A DNA stretch of 64,000 nucleotides from COE1 sp910588595 (GCA_948957135.1 CARDBT010000011.1:1-64000), one strand, 5' to 3'; positions 45,931 to 56,088 are shown, counted from the first letter of the stretch. Translations and numbers: made by a program. Notes: generated from the sequence alone by a model not told the origin.

Positions 45931-47340
45931 ATGCCCGTAAATTCATTTGACGATTATCCCATGAGCTGGAAACCGGATCTGAGCACCCTGACCGGTCCGA
46001 AATATACCGCGCTGGCAGAACTGCTCGAGCGCGACATCAAAAGCGGAAAACTAAAGGCGGGGACAAAGCTGCCTCCACAGCGGGAACTCGCTGATTTTCT
46101 GGACCTGAACCCAAGTACTATATATAAAACTTACCGTCTGTGCGGGCAGAAAGGCCTTCTCTGCACGTCCGTCGGCAACGGCACCTACGTCTCCTCTGAC
46201 GCCGCCGCTGATCCCGTACTGCTCTGCGGAAAAGAGGATCCGCGCATGATCGAGATGGGCGCGATCGTTCCCTTTGTCACATGCAATCAAATCGTGAAGG
46301 AATATACAGAACTGATGATGAAAAGACCGGACGCGCTGAACCTGTTTTCCTACGGCGCACCCGAAGGCACGCTGAGACAGCGCAAGGCAGGCGTGGCATG
46401 GCTGCAAAAATCCGTTCAGGAATCTTCCGACCAGGAAGCAGCATTTTACACTGATACAGAACATATCGTGCTGGCGGCGGCAGGGCAGAACGGGATCACG
46501 GCTGCGCTGGGCGCATGCTTTGAGACCAATGACAAGATCGGCACGGAACCGATGACTTATCCCGGAGTAAAGACAGCGGCGAAACTGTTCGGCATCCACC
46601 TGCTGCCCGTGAGGAGCCATGACCATGAACTGACGGAAGAAGGCATACGCTACGCGGCGCAGAGTGAAAATATAAAGGGGCTCTATGTCATACCCGATTA
46701 CCAGAATCCGACATCGCACACAATGTCCCTCGAGACGCGAAAAATGATCGCAGCCGTCGCCGCGGAAGAAAACCTGCTTGTCATAGAAGACGGGATCAAC
46801 AGCCTCCTGGCGGAAGTCCCGCTGCCCCCGATCGCGTCCTTTGCGCCAGAGCAGGTCATCCACATATCGAGCCTCTCAAAGACCGTCTCCCCGGGACTGC
46901 GGACCGCATTTGTCCATGTCCCCGACCGTTTTCGCGAAAGGCTGGTGACAGCGCTGTACTCCATGAACATCTGTGTCCCGCCGCTGCTCGCGACAGTGTC
47001 CGCCGCCCTGATCGAGGACGGCGCCGCTGACCGGATCCTCGCGGAGCGCAAAAAAGGTATCATGGAGCGGAACCGGATCGTCGATCAGATCCTGGAAGGT
47101 TTCGTCGTGCCAAGCGGCTCCACGTCACCGCTCCGTCTGGTACAGCTACCGCACTTTTTTACCGGAAAAAGCTTTGAGATCTGTGCAGGGCAGGCGGGCG
47201 TCGAAGTCTACGGTGCAGAGCGCTTCTTTGTCGGAAACAGAACACCCGAAAAAACAGTCCGCATTTCCGTGACCACACCGCCGTCCGCGGAGATCCTGAC
47301 AGAAGGACTGGAACGGCTGCAAGTGTTGCTGCGCCAGTGA
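45931..47340 (+). CDS. MocR-type regulator (GntR HTH + aminotransferase-like domain)
   Basis: 469 residues. GntR winged HTH at about 25-90 (LAELLERDIKSGKLKAGTKLPPQRELADFLDLNPSTIYKTYRLCGQKG), then a class I aminotransferase-like domain with IPDYQNPTSHTMS, IEDGIN and PLP lysine HISSLSKTVSPGLR. Such proteins are PLP-sensing regulators, often divergent from an enzyme gene as here. Ribosome site ACGAGGAGA 9 nt ahead of ATG. Confidence 0.9.
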   Translation: MPVNSFDDYPMSWKPDLSTLTGPKYTALAELLERDIKSGKLKAGTKLPPQRELADFLDLNPSTIYKTYRLCGQKGLLCTSVGNGTYVSSDAAADPVLLCGKEDPRMIEMGAIVPFVTCNQIVKEYTELMMKRPDALNLFSYGAPEGTLRQRKAGVAWLQKSVQESSDQEAAFYTDTEHIVLAAAGQNGITAALGACFETNDKIGTEPMTYPGVKTAAKLFGIHLLPVRSHDHELTEEGIRYAAQSENIKGLYVIPDYQNPTSHTMSLETRKMIAAVAAEENLLVIEDGINSLLAEVPLPPIASFAPEQVIHISSLSKTVSPGLRTAFVHVPDRFRERLVTALYSMNICVPPLLATVSAALIEDGAADRILAERKKGIMERNRIVDQILEGFVVPSGSTSPLRLVQLPHFFTGKSFEICAGQAGVEVYGAERFFVGNRTPEKTVRISVTTPPSAEILTEGLERLQVLLRQ

Positions 47341-47350
47341 TACCTGCAGC

Positions 47351-47388
47351 AAAAAACCGGTCAGCATCACTCCTCTGCCCGGTTTTTT
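47351..47388. terminator. Bidirectional terminator between MocR and alpha-galactosidase genes
   Basis: Perfect 10-bp stem AAAAAACCGG/CCGGTTTTTT with an 18-nt loop; the T/A runs give a tail in both directions. Confidence 0.88.
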
Positions 47389-47401
47389 GTCCAACTGCCT
47401 T

Positions 47402-49597
47402 TTATTTATTTCCCACACCTTTTACACATACAAAATATTTCTGGTATGCCAGATACTCTCCCATCTGAACCGGCATCGGGATCCCTGCCTCCATCAGCGC
47501 GGAGCCATAGTATTCCACACCGGTCTGCGTGTCCTGGTAGACAGCGTCCGCCGCGAGTCCTCTGAGTCTGACATAGCTCACCGTCATATTTCCATGAGTC
47601 TCCTGCATCACCGCGCTCAGCAGTACCCTCTCTTTGTCCTCCGACACGAACGCCCACGATGCGCACGCGTCCTCAAACGGGTTGGACAGACGGTAGTAGT
47701 CCCCGCCCCGGATCAGATCCTCGTACTTTTTGTAGTCTGCGATCTGACCTTTGATCCGCTCCTTCTCCTCGTCGGAGAGCGTCTCGGGATCCAATTCATA
47801 GCCAAACGTACCTGCCATCGCCACGACGCCTCTCGTGTGCAGGCTGACGCTCCTCCCTGTCTGGTGGTTCGGCACCGCGGACACGTGGGCGCCGACCGTG
47901 CAGGCGGGATAAAAGAACGACGTTCCGTACTGGATCCGCAGCCGGTCGACCGCATCCGTGTTGTCACTGCACCAGATCTGCGGCGTGTAGTACAGCATAC
48001 CCGCATCAAACCTGCCGCCGCCGCCGCTGCAGCCCTCGATCAAAAGATCCGGATACCGCTGCATCAGCCGCTCAAGGAACTCGTACACACCGAGCACATA
48101 GTCGTATGTCACCTTTCCCTGCGCCTTCTCCATAGAATAGATATCCGTGAGGCTCCGGTTCATGTCCCACTTCACATACTCGATCTTTCCCTGGTCGAGC
48201 ACATGGCAGATCTGTTCAAAGATGTGATCCCTGACCTCCTGCCTCGAAAAGTCGAGCACCAGCTGATTGCGCGCCCGGACAGGTTCCCGCCCCGGGATCC
48301 GGATCGCCCAGTCAGGATGGCTGCGGTAGATATCGCTGTCCTCCGACACCATCTCCGGCTCTATCCAGATGCCGAACCTGATCCCGATCGCATTGATCCT
48401 GCGGATCAGTTCCCCCAGCGTACAGCCGAGTTTTTCCTCGTTGACCTGCCAGTCGCCGAGACCGCTGTCGTCGTCGTTGCGCTTTCCAAACCAGCCGTCG
48501 TCCATCACCACCATGTCGATGCCAAGCTCCGCCGCCTCTCTCGCCAGCCGGTATATCGTCTCGCCGTTGAAGTCAAAATACGCTGCCTCCCAGCTGTTGA
48601 TCAGCACAGGTCTCGACTGATGACTGTATTTTCCCCTGCAGAGATGTTTTCTGATACAACGGTGATACCGCCTGGACAGCCCGCCGAACCCCTGCGCCGA
48701 GTAGCACAGGATCGTCTCCGGTATCACCAGTTTTTCCCCTTTTTCGAGCGGATAGTGGAACAAGTCGCTGTGCAGCCCCATGAGAGCCCTCGTCTGCCCG
48801 TACTGGTCCCGCTCCGCCTCACACATAAAATTGCCGCTGTAGACAAAAACCATGCCGTAGCAGCTTCCCGCGTCCTCCGTCGCACCTTTGTCCGCCAGGA
48901 TCACCGCCGGATTGTACTGGTGGCTGGAAGTCCCCCTGCGGCTCCCGATCACCTGGCAGCCATGTGCGATCCGCGTCCGCTGAAAATTGCGCTCCATCGC
49001 ATGACGCCCGTAAAAGCTGACAAGATCGTACTCCCCGCCCACGAAATCCAGACACGCCGACGCCGCCTTCTCCACACAGACCGGACTGTCACCGAGATTG
49101 ATGATCTCCGCGCTCCTGGTGATGATGTCCTCATCCGCCAGCACGCCGTACAGCAGGCGCACCTGCACCCGGCTCACGGAATCCTCCAGGAGGATTTCCA
49201 GGCTCTCCGCCTCAGCCTCCGGCGCATACACCGCCGGAAGCCCCTTCAACCCATATTTTCCGCGCCTGATCTCGTGGCTGACATAGCGCAGGTCACAGTA
49301 CTCGGAACCATCTGCATTGCGTATCACAAGGGCGCTGCTGCGGTAATCCCCCGCCCCCGCCTGCGGGTACTCCTGCGGCAGGGCATCCAGGGAGTATGTC
49401 CTGTCATTTCCGGCATCCGCCGGATTTCCCGAGAACCCCCTGTCATAGTACGTCAGGAGATACGCCATATTTCCCGATATCTTTCCCCCATAATACAGAT
49501 GTAACAGGAAACCCTTGGAATCTACCTTCATCTGATATGTTGTATGCTTTGTGTTTAATGAAAATACTTGATTTTCCTGCTGGTACTGAATCGCCAT
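47402..49597 (-). CDS. Alpha-galactosidase, GH36
   Basis: 731 residues, no signal peptide, so cytosolic. Three-domain GH36: N-terminal beta domain, (beta/alpha)8 barrel with VMDDGWFGKRNDD, nucleophile Asp in YVKWDMNRS, and acid/base Asp in IWCSDNTDAV, then a C-terminal beta domain. Cleaves alpha-1,6-galactose from melibiose, raffinose and stachyose. Last gene of the importer operon, after the MalG-like permease by 33 nt, which fits intracellular use of imported galactosides. Confidence 0.96.
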   Translation of the reverse strand: MAIQYQQENQVFSLNTKHTTYQMKVDSKGFLLHLYYGGKISGNMAYLLTYYDRGFSGNPADAGNDRTYSLDALPQEYPQAGAGDYRSSALVIRNADGSEYCDLRYVSHEIRRGKYGLKGLPAVYAPEAEAESLEILLEDSVSRVQVRLLYGVLADEDIITRSAEIINLGDSPVCVEKAASACLDFVGGEYDLVSFYGRHAMERNFQRTRIAHGCQVIGSRRGTSSHQYNPAVILADKGATEDAGSCYGMVFVYSGNFMCEAERDQYGQTRALMGLHSDLFHYPLEKGEKLVIPETILCYSAQGFGGLSRRYHRCIRKHLCRGKYSHQSRPVLINSWEAAYFDFNGETIYRLAREAAELGIDMVVMDDGWFGKRNDDDSGLGDWQVNEEKLGCTLGELIRRINAIGIRFGIWIEPEMVSEDSDIYRSHPDWAIRIPGREPVRARNQLVLDFSRQEVRDHIFEQICHVLDQGKIEYVKWDMNRSLTDIYSMEKAQGKVTYDYVLGVYEFLERLMQRYPDLLIEGCSGGGGRFDAGMLYYTPQIWCSDNTDAVDRLRIQYGTSFFYPACTVGAHVSAVPNHQTGRSVSLHTRGVVAMAGTFGYELDPETLSDEEKERIKGQIADYKKYEDLIRGGDYYRLSNPFEDACASWAFVSEDKERVLLSAVMQETHGNMTVSYVRLRGLAADAVYQDTQTGVEYYGSALMEAGIPMPVQMGEYLAYQKYFVCVKGVGNK

Positions 49598-49630
49598 ACT
49601 TCTTTTCTCCTAACTAAATACACCGAAATT

Positions 49631-50473
49631 TTATTTTACTGCACCGTTTACCACACCGTTGAGGATCTGTCTCTGACAAACCACATAGAATATCAGGATC
49701 GGGATCAGCGACAGCAGATACGATGCAAACGCCAGGTTGTAGTTTGTGCCAAACTGTGTCTGGAAGTTGAGCTGTGCCAGAGGCAGTGTATTCTGGTCGG
49801 AACCAGCCATGATCACGAGCGGTGTCATCACATCGTTCCAGACTGCCAGCGCTGTCAGCACTGCCACGGTGGCGTGCATCGGGCGCATGATCGGGAAGAT
49901 GATCTTCCAGTAGGTACGCCATGTCGACGCCCCGTCCACCTTCGCAGCCTCCTCAAGCGCTATCGGGATATTGACAAGATAGCCCGAATACAGCATTATG
50001 TTCATCGGCATATAGAACACGACATATAGCAGGATCACGCCGAACCAGTTTGCCAGCCCCATCTCCGCCGTCTGCTTTGCCAGCGGCATCATCAGGATCG
50101 CGAACGGCACGAACATACCGCTGACGATGAACAGATAGACAAAGCTGTAGAATTTGCTGTGACCCTTGTTTCTTCCCAGTGCATATCCCATCACGGAATG
50201 GATCGCAACAGAGAGCCCCACCGTCAATATCGTGATCACCAGGCTGTTTTTCAGCGAGTTCCAGAAATCCGTCACCCGCATCGCCTCCTTAAAATTGTCG
50301 AGACTCCAAGTCTTTGGCAGCGACAGGATCCCGCTGACACTGTTTGTCATCTCCGATGGCTGTTTGAACGCGATGACCAGCGTCATGTACAGCGGGAAAA
50401 CGATCGCAGAAAGCCCCAAGATCAGCACAACCATCGCAGTCCAGTTTGTTTTCTTCGTCATACCTTCCTTCAT
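49631..50473 (-). CDS. ABC sugar permease, MalG type
   Basis: 280 residues, six membrane helices, with the EAA loop EEAAKVDGASTWRTYWKIIFPIMRP that contacts the ATPase. The start codon overlaps the stop of the MalF-type gene (TAATG). No ATPase gene is in the operon; a shared MsmK/UgpC-like ATPase elsewhere is expected. Confidence 0.93.
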   Translation of the reverse strand: MKEGMTKKTNWTAMVVLILGLSAIVFPLYMTLVIAFKQPSEMTNSVSGILSLPKTWSLDNFKEAMRVTDFWNSLKNSLVITILTVGLSVAIHSVMGYALGRNKGHSKFYSFVYLFIVSGMFVPFAILMMPLAKQTAEMGLANWFGVILLYVVFYMPMNIMLYSGYLVNIPIALEEAAKVDGASTWRTYWKIIFPIMRPMHATVAVLTALAVWNDVMTPLVIMAGSDQNTLPLAQLNFQTQFGTNYNLAFASYLLSLIPILIFYVVCQRQILNGVVNGAVK

Positions 50474-51345
50474 TATAGCTGCTCCTCCTTCTTACCGGTA
50501 AATTTCAACTGCGCAACGGAGACCGTCACGATCACCAAAAAGAATATCACGGCATTTGCACTCTGGAAGCCAAACTGTCCGCCTGACATACCGTTGTTGT
50601 AGATCAGGTAGGAGATGGACTCCGTGCTCTGCGCCGGACCGCCCTTTGTCAACGCCATGATCTGGTCAAACACCATCAGGAAATTTTTCACACACAATAC
50701 CATGTTAATGGAAAAGAACGGAATGATCAATGGGAACGTCAGATAACGGAACTGCTTCCATCCTGTAGCGCCGTCGAGCCCGCCCGCCTCGTACACATCC
50801 TCGGGCACCGTCTGCAGACCGGAGATATAGATGATCGTGTTCATCGCGATCGCCTGCCATGAGCAGACTACCATGATACCGATCCACGCCGTGTCCGGGT
50901 TTGACAAAATGCTGGAACCCATGGCGTCAGAGCCGATCATGGATCCGAATGCCGGAAGGATATAGGTAAAAAAGTAGTTGAATATATAACCGACGACAAG
51001 TGCTCCCAATATATTGGGCAGGAAGTACGCCCCCCTGAAAAAGCTCTTGGCGCGTATCTTGCTGTTGAGTGCGAGCGCCAGCACCAGGCTGAGCACGTTC
51101 ACCACGACAGTCGTCACGACCGCAAGCTTGAAGGTGAACAGATAGGACTTTCCGACACGCCCGTCGGTAAACAGGTCAGCATAGTTGCGCAACCCCACCC
51201 AGTCATATGTACCAAAACCCTTGAAATTCGTAAAGCTGTAGATCACGCCGCGGATCAGCGGAATCGTGTTGAAGCAGACAAACAGTGCCAATATCGGAAT
51301 CGTGATCAGCAAAAAGGTCCTTTTTCTCTCATTTTTCATATCCAT
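50473..51345 (-). CDS. ABC sugar permease, MalF type
   Basis: About 290 residues with six membrane helices and EAA loop YEAGGLDGATGWKQFRYLTFPLI. ATG at 51345 follows AGGAGGAGGGG; the in-frame ATG at 51453 lies within the binding-protein gene and the extra 36 residues are out-of-frame noise. Pairs with the MalG-type protein to form the channel for galactosides. Confidence 0.93.
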   Translation of the reverse strand: MDMKNERKRTFLLITIPILALFVCFNTIPLIRGVIYSFTNFKGFGTYDWVGLRNYADLFTDGRVGKSYLFTFKLAVVTTVVVNVLSLVLALALNSKIRAKSFFRGAYFLPNILGALVVGYIFNYFFTYILPAFGSMIGSDAMGSSILSNPDTAWIGIMVVCSWQAIAMNTIIYISGLQTVPEDVYEAGGLDGATGWKQFRYLTFPLIIPFFSINMVLCVKNFLMVFDQIMALTKGGPAQSTESISYLIYNNGMSGGQFGFQSANAVIFFLVIVTVSVAQLKFTGKKEEQL

Positions 51346-51358
51346 AACACCCCTCCTC

Positions 51359-52639
51359 CTAATTTCCATGCGTCCGCTCATACTCCTGCACGAGACGGAT
51401 GATATCCCTGTTGTAGCGCAGCCAGTCCGTATCAAATTTCTGTAAGAAGGCATCTACGTCTTTCTGCAGCAGGAACGTCTGGATCTGCGCGTCGACTGCC
51501 ATCTCGGACGGATAGTAGTGATCCTGGTAATCGGTCATCCTGCCCTCCTCAATGTGCCGGGTCATGCCGTCGAGCATCGGTGAGAGTGTGAAATCCCCCT
51601 CCTTGCAGGGAATCCCGATCTGCGCGTCGATGTACTGCTGGATATTTTCCTCCTCATACAGGAAGTCGAGCACCTCATACGCCGCCTGCTTGTTCTCACA
51701 GTCCGCCATCACGCAGAACTGGAGATCGATCCCGGAGTTCAGTGTGTTCTGCGCCGCGTCATCGTTTGCCGGCATGACGAAGGAATCAATGTTCAGGTCC
51801 GGGTTCACCGACAGGATCTGCGGGATCGCGTAGCTTCCGATGGGGTACATCGCCGCCTCTCCCCTCGCAAATGCCGTGCAGGCATCGTTATATCCGTACG
51901 CGAACGGATCGTCCACCGCATACTGCAGCAGCTCCAGGTATTTCTCCGACACCTCCCTGTACTCCTTCGCAAAGTTTGTCTCGCCCCTGTTGACCTGTTT
52001 GGTTACATCAGCCGGCGCGAGACTGACCGCCATGGCGTTCCAGGGCGCCAGACACGTCCAGGTATCCTTGAAGCCAAAGTAAAACGGCAGGATCCCCTCC
52101 GACTGGATCTCTTCACACAGCGCCGTGAACTCGGACCAGTTCTGCGGGATCTCCCAGCCATGCTGCGCAAACATTTCCCGATTGTACAGGACACCCGCCG
52201 CGTTCGCCACATAAGGGACTGCGTATGCACCCTCCACCGGAACCAGCTTCAACGCCTCGTCGATATCAAGGTAAGCCTGTTTGATATTCTGGAGCCCCGC
52301 ATAGTCGGAAACATCCGCGACGATCTCGGCATCCACAAAATAGGAGTAGTTGATATCTCCCCCGATCCCTATAATGTCGGGGTAATCCTCCCGGATAAAC
52401 CTCGTTTTCAGAATTGTCATTGCGTCGTTTGGAGAACTGATCTTCAATTGAATATCGTCATGTGAAGCATTGAATTTCTCTTCCAGCATGTCAAAATAAC
52501 CTGCTGCTTCGGGTTTGTACTGGACAATTTCAATCTCTGTCTTGCCGTTGCTGCCGGAAGCCCCGCAGCCCTGAATGCCTGCAGCCGCTGCCAGACAGCA
52601 TAATGATATGCCAATGTGCCCTATTGCGTTTCCTTTCAT
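51359..52639 (-). CDS. ABC sugar-binding lipoprotein
   Basis: 426 residues, family 1 extracellular solute-binding protein. Signal peptide with lipobox near residue 25 (AGIQGCGASG). Features such as GIGGDINYSYF, YAVPYVANAAGVLYNREMF and GEAAMYPIGSYAIPQI are typical of oligosaccharide binders. First gene of the operon; AAAGGAG before ATG. Substrate inferred as raffinose/melibiose type from the alpha-galactosidase. Confidence 0.94.
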   Translation of the reverse strand: MKGNAIGHIGISLCCLAAAAGIQGCGASGSNGKTEIEIVQYKPEAAGYFDMLEEKFNASHDDIQLKISSPNDAMTILKTRFIREDYPDIIGIGGDINYSYFVDAEIVADVSDYAGLQNIKQAYLDIDEALKLVPVEGAYAVPYVANAAGVLYNREMFAQHGWEIPQNWSEFTALCEEIQSEGILPFYFGFKDTWTCLAPWNAMAVSLAPADVTKQVNRGETNFAKEYREVSEKYLELLQYAVDDPFAYGYNDACTAFARGEAAMYPIGSYAIPQILSVNPDLNIDSFVMPANDDAAQNTLNSGIDLQFCVMADCENKQAAYEVLDFLYEEENIQQYIDAQIGIPCKEGDFTLSPMLDGMTRHIEEGRMTDYQDHYYPSEMAVDAQIQTFLLQKDVDAFLQKFDTDWLRYNRDIIRLVQEYERTHGN

Positions 52640-52682
52640 ATTTTTTCTCCTTTCTTTTTTTGTGATATTATCTTAACATATC

Positions 52683-52711
52683 ATTATACTATCGGTAAAT
52701 GGCACTGTTTC
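52683..52711 (-). promoter_or_regulatory. Promoter of the galactoside importer operon, weak -35
   Basis: Minus strand TATAAT (52683-52688) with a 17-nt spacer to GAAACA (52706-52711), a poor -35. This pattern suits activation by the divergent AraC-type protein. Confidence 0.6.
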
Positions 52712-52719
52712 GCGTGTTT

Positions 52720-52776
52720 TATACCAATATACTGTTTTTGTCATATTTACTTGAAGTCATACAGCATTTTGGTATA
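52720..52776. promoter_or_regulatory. Candidate AraC-type operator (inverted half-sites)
   Basis: TATACCAA (52720-52727) and its complement TTGGTATA (52769-52776), 41 nt apart. The first abuts the -35 of the importer operon, where an AraC activator would touch polymerase. Confidence 0.5.
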
Positions 52777-52863
52777 TACTAAAATTACAACATATTTTAT
52801 AATGATTTTATTTCTTTTTTATTTCTTTTTTTCTTTTTCGTGCAGCAGAAGGGAGACAGCAAC

Positions 52864-53721
52864 ATGAGCGAAGTCATTTTTTCCGTATTTCCAAGTGAAA
52901 ATTTTATCGATCTGGGGTTATACCAGTTTGGCTGGGAGAAGTGCGATCCGTCCCACTCGTTTGGTCCCGCCGCAAGAAACCATTACCTGTTCCACTACTG
53001 CATCTCCGGCACGGGCATCCTCTACGCCAACAATGCAAAAGGCGTATCGATCCCGTACGCTGTCAAAAGCGGACAGGGATTTATGTGCTTTCCGAACCAG
53101 ATCAATATGTACATCGCGGACCGCGAGATTCCGTGGGAGTATGTGTGGATCGAGTTTGACGGGCTGCGCGCCAAAGAGACGATCGAGCTGACCGGTTTAA
53201 GCCCTGACCAGCCGGTCTACAAGGCGCGCTACAAAGATCTCGCAGAGACGATGAAATCAGAAATGCTCTATATCGTTGACCACAAGGAGGAATCCCCCTT
53301 TCACCTGATCGGGCACCTCTATCTGTTCATAGACAGCCTCGTGCGCTCCTGCAGCCTGACGCAGCTAAGCCGTGGAAACAGCCTGCGAGACTTCTACATA
53401 CGCGAGGCGGTTTCTTTCATCGAGCAGAATTTCCAGAACACGATCTCCGTGGAGGATATCGCGGCTTCCTGCGGTCTGAACCGGAGCTATTTCGGGAAGA
53501 TCTTCCACGAAAATATGGGAAAATCCCCACAGGAATTTCTTATCTCCTACCGCATGACAAAAGCTGCTGAGCTCTTAAAACTCACCAGCTTGTCCATCAA
53601 CGATATCAGCAACGCAGTCGGCTATCCAAACCAGCTGCACTTTTCGCGCGCATTTAAAAATGTATACAGTATCTCTCCCAGACAGTGGCGGTATGAACAC
53701 AATTCTGTGGAGCAGAAATGA
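52864..53721 (+). CDS. AraC-family regulator of the galactoside operon
   Basis: About 285 residues: an N-terminal cupin-like sugar-binding domain (HYLFHYCISGTGILYANNAKGVSI) and a C-terminal AraC DNA-binding domain (AVSFIEQNFQNTISVEDIAASCGLNRSYFGKIFHENMGKSPQEFL). Closely resembles MsmR/RafR-type activators. ATG at 52864 follows GGGAG by 8 nt. Divergent from the importer operon, with shared upstream inverted half-sites. Confidence 0.9.
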   Translation: MSEVIFSVFPSENFIDLGLYQFGWEKCDPSHSFGPAARNHYLFHYCISGTGILYANNAKGVSIPYAVKSGQGFMCFPNQINMYIADREIPWEYVWIEFDGLRAKETIELTGLSPDQPVYKARYKDLAETMKSEMLYIVDHKEESPFHLIGHLYLFIDSLVRSCSLTQLSRGNSLRDFYIREAVSFIEQNFQNTISVEDIAASCGLNRSYFGKIFHENMGKSPQEFLISYRMTKAAELLKLTSLSINDISNAVGYPNQLHFSRAFKNVYSISPRQWRYEHNSVEQK

Positions 53722-53731
53722 TCGATATCAA

Positions 53732-55972
53732 TTATTTTACTTCACTTCCCGATCCCACGAAGTACTCCACGATCATTCTCTGAACTGTTTCCGGGTACAT
53801 TAACAGCTGATAGGCAAACCCCCCCTGGCTTGTCTTATTGATCGTTTTTATCCCCAGTTCCAATCCCCGTTCTGTCTGGACTTTCCTATAGCCCTCCTGT
53901 CCTTGTTCTTCAGTGGTCATCCCCGCTGCCACAAGGTACTCCCAGATCGCAGAAAGTGTAACTTTCTTAACATTGACGGCACTGCAGACCTGATTCAACT
54001 TCGCCCTGATATCACTTATATAATAGTATTCTGCATATTGAAAACGCTCTGCATCCTCCCGATTCAGGTAAAATTCTGCCTTTCGTTCTTTTTTCACAAC
54101 AGGTGCGGGTTCCTCGTCAATCTGTGTACTGACAACTGCATTGGGATTTTCGGACAGAAACGCCGTGATCTCCTGAATGAAACGCTCGCCATATTTTTGA
54201 TATTTATTTTCACCGACACCGGATACCGCAAGCATTTGTGCCTGATTGGTGGGCGCTTTGGCACACATATCGATCAGCGTCTTATCGCTGAAAATAATAT
54301 ACGGCGGCATCGCAGCTTCCTTAGCAATGACCTGACGCAGCCGACGTAGTCTGTCAAACAGTTCAAAGCCTGCACCTGTGAGTGAATCTGTCTTTTTCTT
54401 CTTCGTTCTTTTTACCGTCTCTTCCTCATCCTGCGCCTTTCTGACGATCACATGTGTACTTTCCGCTCTTAATCTGTGGATATCCCCCACCTGAAGCACA
54501 CTGTACTCCCCGCCTGTCTGGACGATATAACCTTCCGCCAGCATCTGATCGATCAACAGACGGATATCTGTCTCGCTCCTCTGGTCCAGAACGCCGTAAG
54601 ATCTGTATGTATTAGCACCAATCTCCTTTAGTCTGGCTCGGTTTGCCCCGAGCAAGGTTCCGATCACAATGTTCAACCCATACCTGCCTTTTGTCTCGGT
54701 TACACAGTTGACCACCCATTTTGCTTCGGCCGTCATATCCTGTTCATAATATTCCCGATGACAGTTTCCGCAATTATCACAGGGTGCCGCCGCTTTCTCC
54801 CCAAAATATTCGAGTATATAATTTCTAAGACATGTGGTGGTTTTGCAGTACCCTTCCATAACCTGAAGCCGCTGTGTATCCCTCTGCCTGACAAGTTCAA
54901 TGTCATCTATGTCCATTCCCTCGAATTCTTTCCTCTCCAGCAGGAATTTGTTGATCATCACATCCTGCACAGAAAACAGAAGGATGCACTGTGCACTTTC
55001 ACCATCGCGGCCCGCACGCCCCGCCTCCTGATAATAATTCTCCATGCTCTGCGGCATATTGTAATGAAGCACAAACCTTACATTGGACTTGTCGATCCCC
55101 ATGCCAAAAGCATTGGTGGCAATGACGATCTGAACCCTGTCATAGATAAAATCGTCCTGACTTTTCTTCCTTGCGTCATTGTCCATTCCCGCATGATAAC
55201 GTGTCACTGAAATGCCGCTCCGATCCAGCTTCTCATACAAGTTCTCCACGTTCTTGCGCGTCGCACAATATATGATCCCGCTCTCGTCGGCATGTTTTTG
55301 AATATAATCCAATATGTATGCATCCTTGCGCTTTCCCAGAATATGCTCCACACTGTAATACAGGTTTTCCCTGTCAAAACCGGTGACGACAACACGGGGA
55401 TCCTGCAGTTTGAGAGTACATTCTATATCTGTTTTGACCTCCCTTGTGGCAGTTGCTGTGAAGGCACTCACGACGGGTCTCTCTGGCAGGCTGTCTATAA
55501 ATGCAACGATCTTTAGATAGCTTGGTCTGAAATCCTGTCCCCACTGTGATATACAGTGGGCTTCATCAACTGTTACCATAGAAATCTTTCCATTTCGGGC
55601 AAACTGCATAAATAATGCACTTTCCAGGCGCTCGGGCGCCACATAAATGATCTTATATCTGCCTTCCGCGGCAAGGCGCATCGCTTTTGTGATCTGCGCC
55701 TCCGTCAAAGACGAGTTGATAAATGCAGCATGGATCCCCGCCTCATTCAATGCTTTCACCTGATCCTGCATCAGAGAGATCAGCGGTGAGACCACAATTG
55801 TGATACCGGACAGCATCAGCGCCGGGACCTGATAGCAGATCGATTTGCCGGCACCTGTCGGCATGATCGCCAGCGCATCCTTCCCTGACAGAATGGATCG
55901 GACGATTTCTTCCTGTCCATTTCTAAATGAATCATAACCAAAGTATGTCTTAAGTATTTCAGCAGCGTCCAT
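53732..55972 (-). CDS. recQ: ATP-dependent DNA helicase RecQ
   Basis: About 746 residues: helicase motif I MPTGAGKS, DEAHCISQWGQDFRPSY, second helicase half with YHAGMDN and QEAGRAGRDG, a zinc cluster CDNCGNC, an RQC region and an HRDC-like domain. Unwinds recombination intermediates. ATG at 55972 follows AAGGAG by 5 nt; the in-frame ATG at 56092 would add 40 residues without a site. Longer than the Escherichia coli protein, with a C-terminal extra of about 130 residues. Confidence 0.95.
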   Translation of the reverse strand: MDAAEILKTYFGYDSFRNGQEEIVRSILSGKDALAIMPTGAGKSICYQVPALMLSGITIVVSPLISLMQDQVKALNEAGIHAAFINSSLTEAQITKAMRLAAEGRYKIIYVAPERLESALFMQFARNGKISMVTVDEAHCISQWGQDFRPSYLKIVAFIDSLPERPVVSAFTATATREVKTDIECTLKLQDPRVVVTGFDRENLYYSVEHILGKRKDAYILDYIQKHADESGIIYCATRKNVENLYEKLDRSGISVTRYHAGMDNDARKKSQDDFIYDRVQIVIATNAFGMGIDKSNVRFVLHYNMPQSMENYYQEAGRAGRDGESAQCILLFSVQDVMINKFLLERKEFEGMDIDDIELVRQRDTQRLQVMEGYCKTTTCLRNYILEYFGEKAAAPCDNCGNCHREYYEQDMTAEAKWVVNCVTETKGRYGLNIVIGTLLGANRARLKEIGANTYRSYGVLDQRSETDIRLLIDQMLAEGYIVQTGGEYSVLQVGDIHRLRAESTHVIVRKAQDEEETVKRTKKKKTDSLTGAGFELFDRLRRLRQVIAKEAAMPPYIIFSDKTLIDMCAKAPTNQAQMLAVSGVGENKYQKYGERFIQEITAFLSENPNAVVSTQIDEEPAPVVKKERKAEFYLNREDAERFQYAEYYYISDIRAKLNQVCSAVNVKKVTLSAIWEYLVAAGMTTEEQGQEGYRKVQTERGLELGIKTINKTSQGGFAYQLLMYPETVQRMIVEYFVGSGSEVK

Positions 55973-56088
55973 CTTATCTCCTTCCAACGGCTTGTATATT
56001 GGGCACATAGATGAGCTATCACCCGAATTGTAATAAAAAATTATAGCACATATAAAGGAGGTTGACAACGCACTGATGACACAAAAAA

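Noticed and set aside
47387..49504. 705-codon plus-strand frame
   Set aside because: Antisense shadow of the alpha-galactosidase gene, caused by GC-rich codon use; it is His/Arg/Pro-rich and has no domain.
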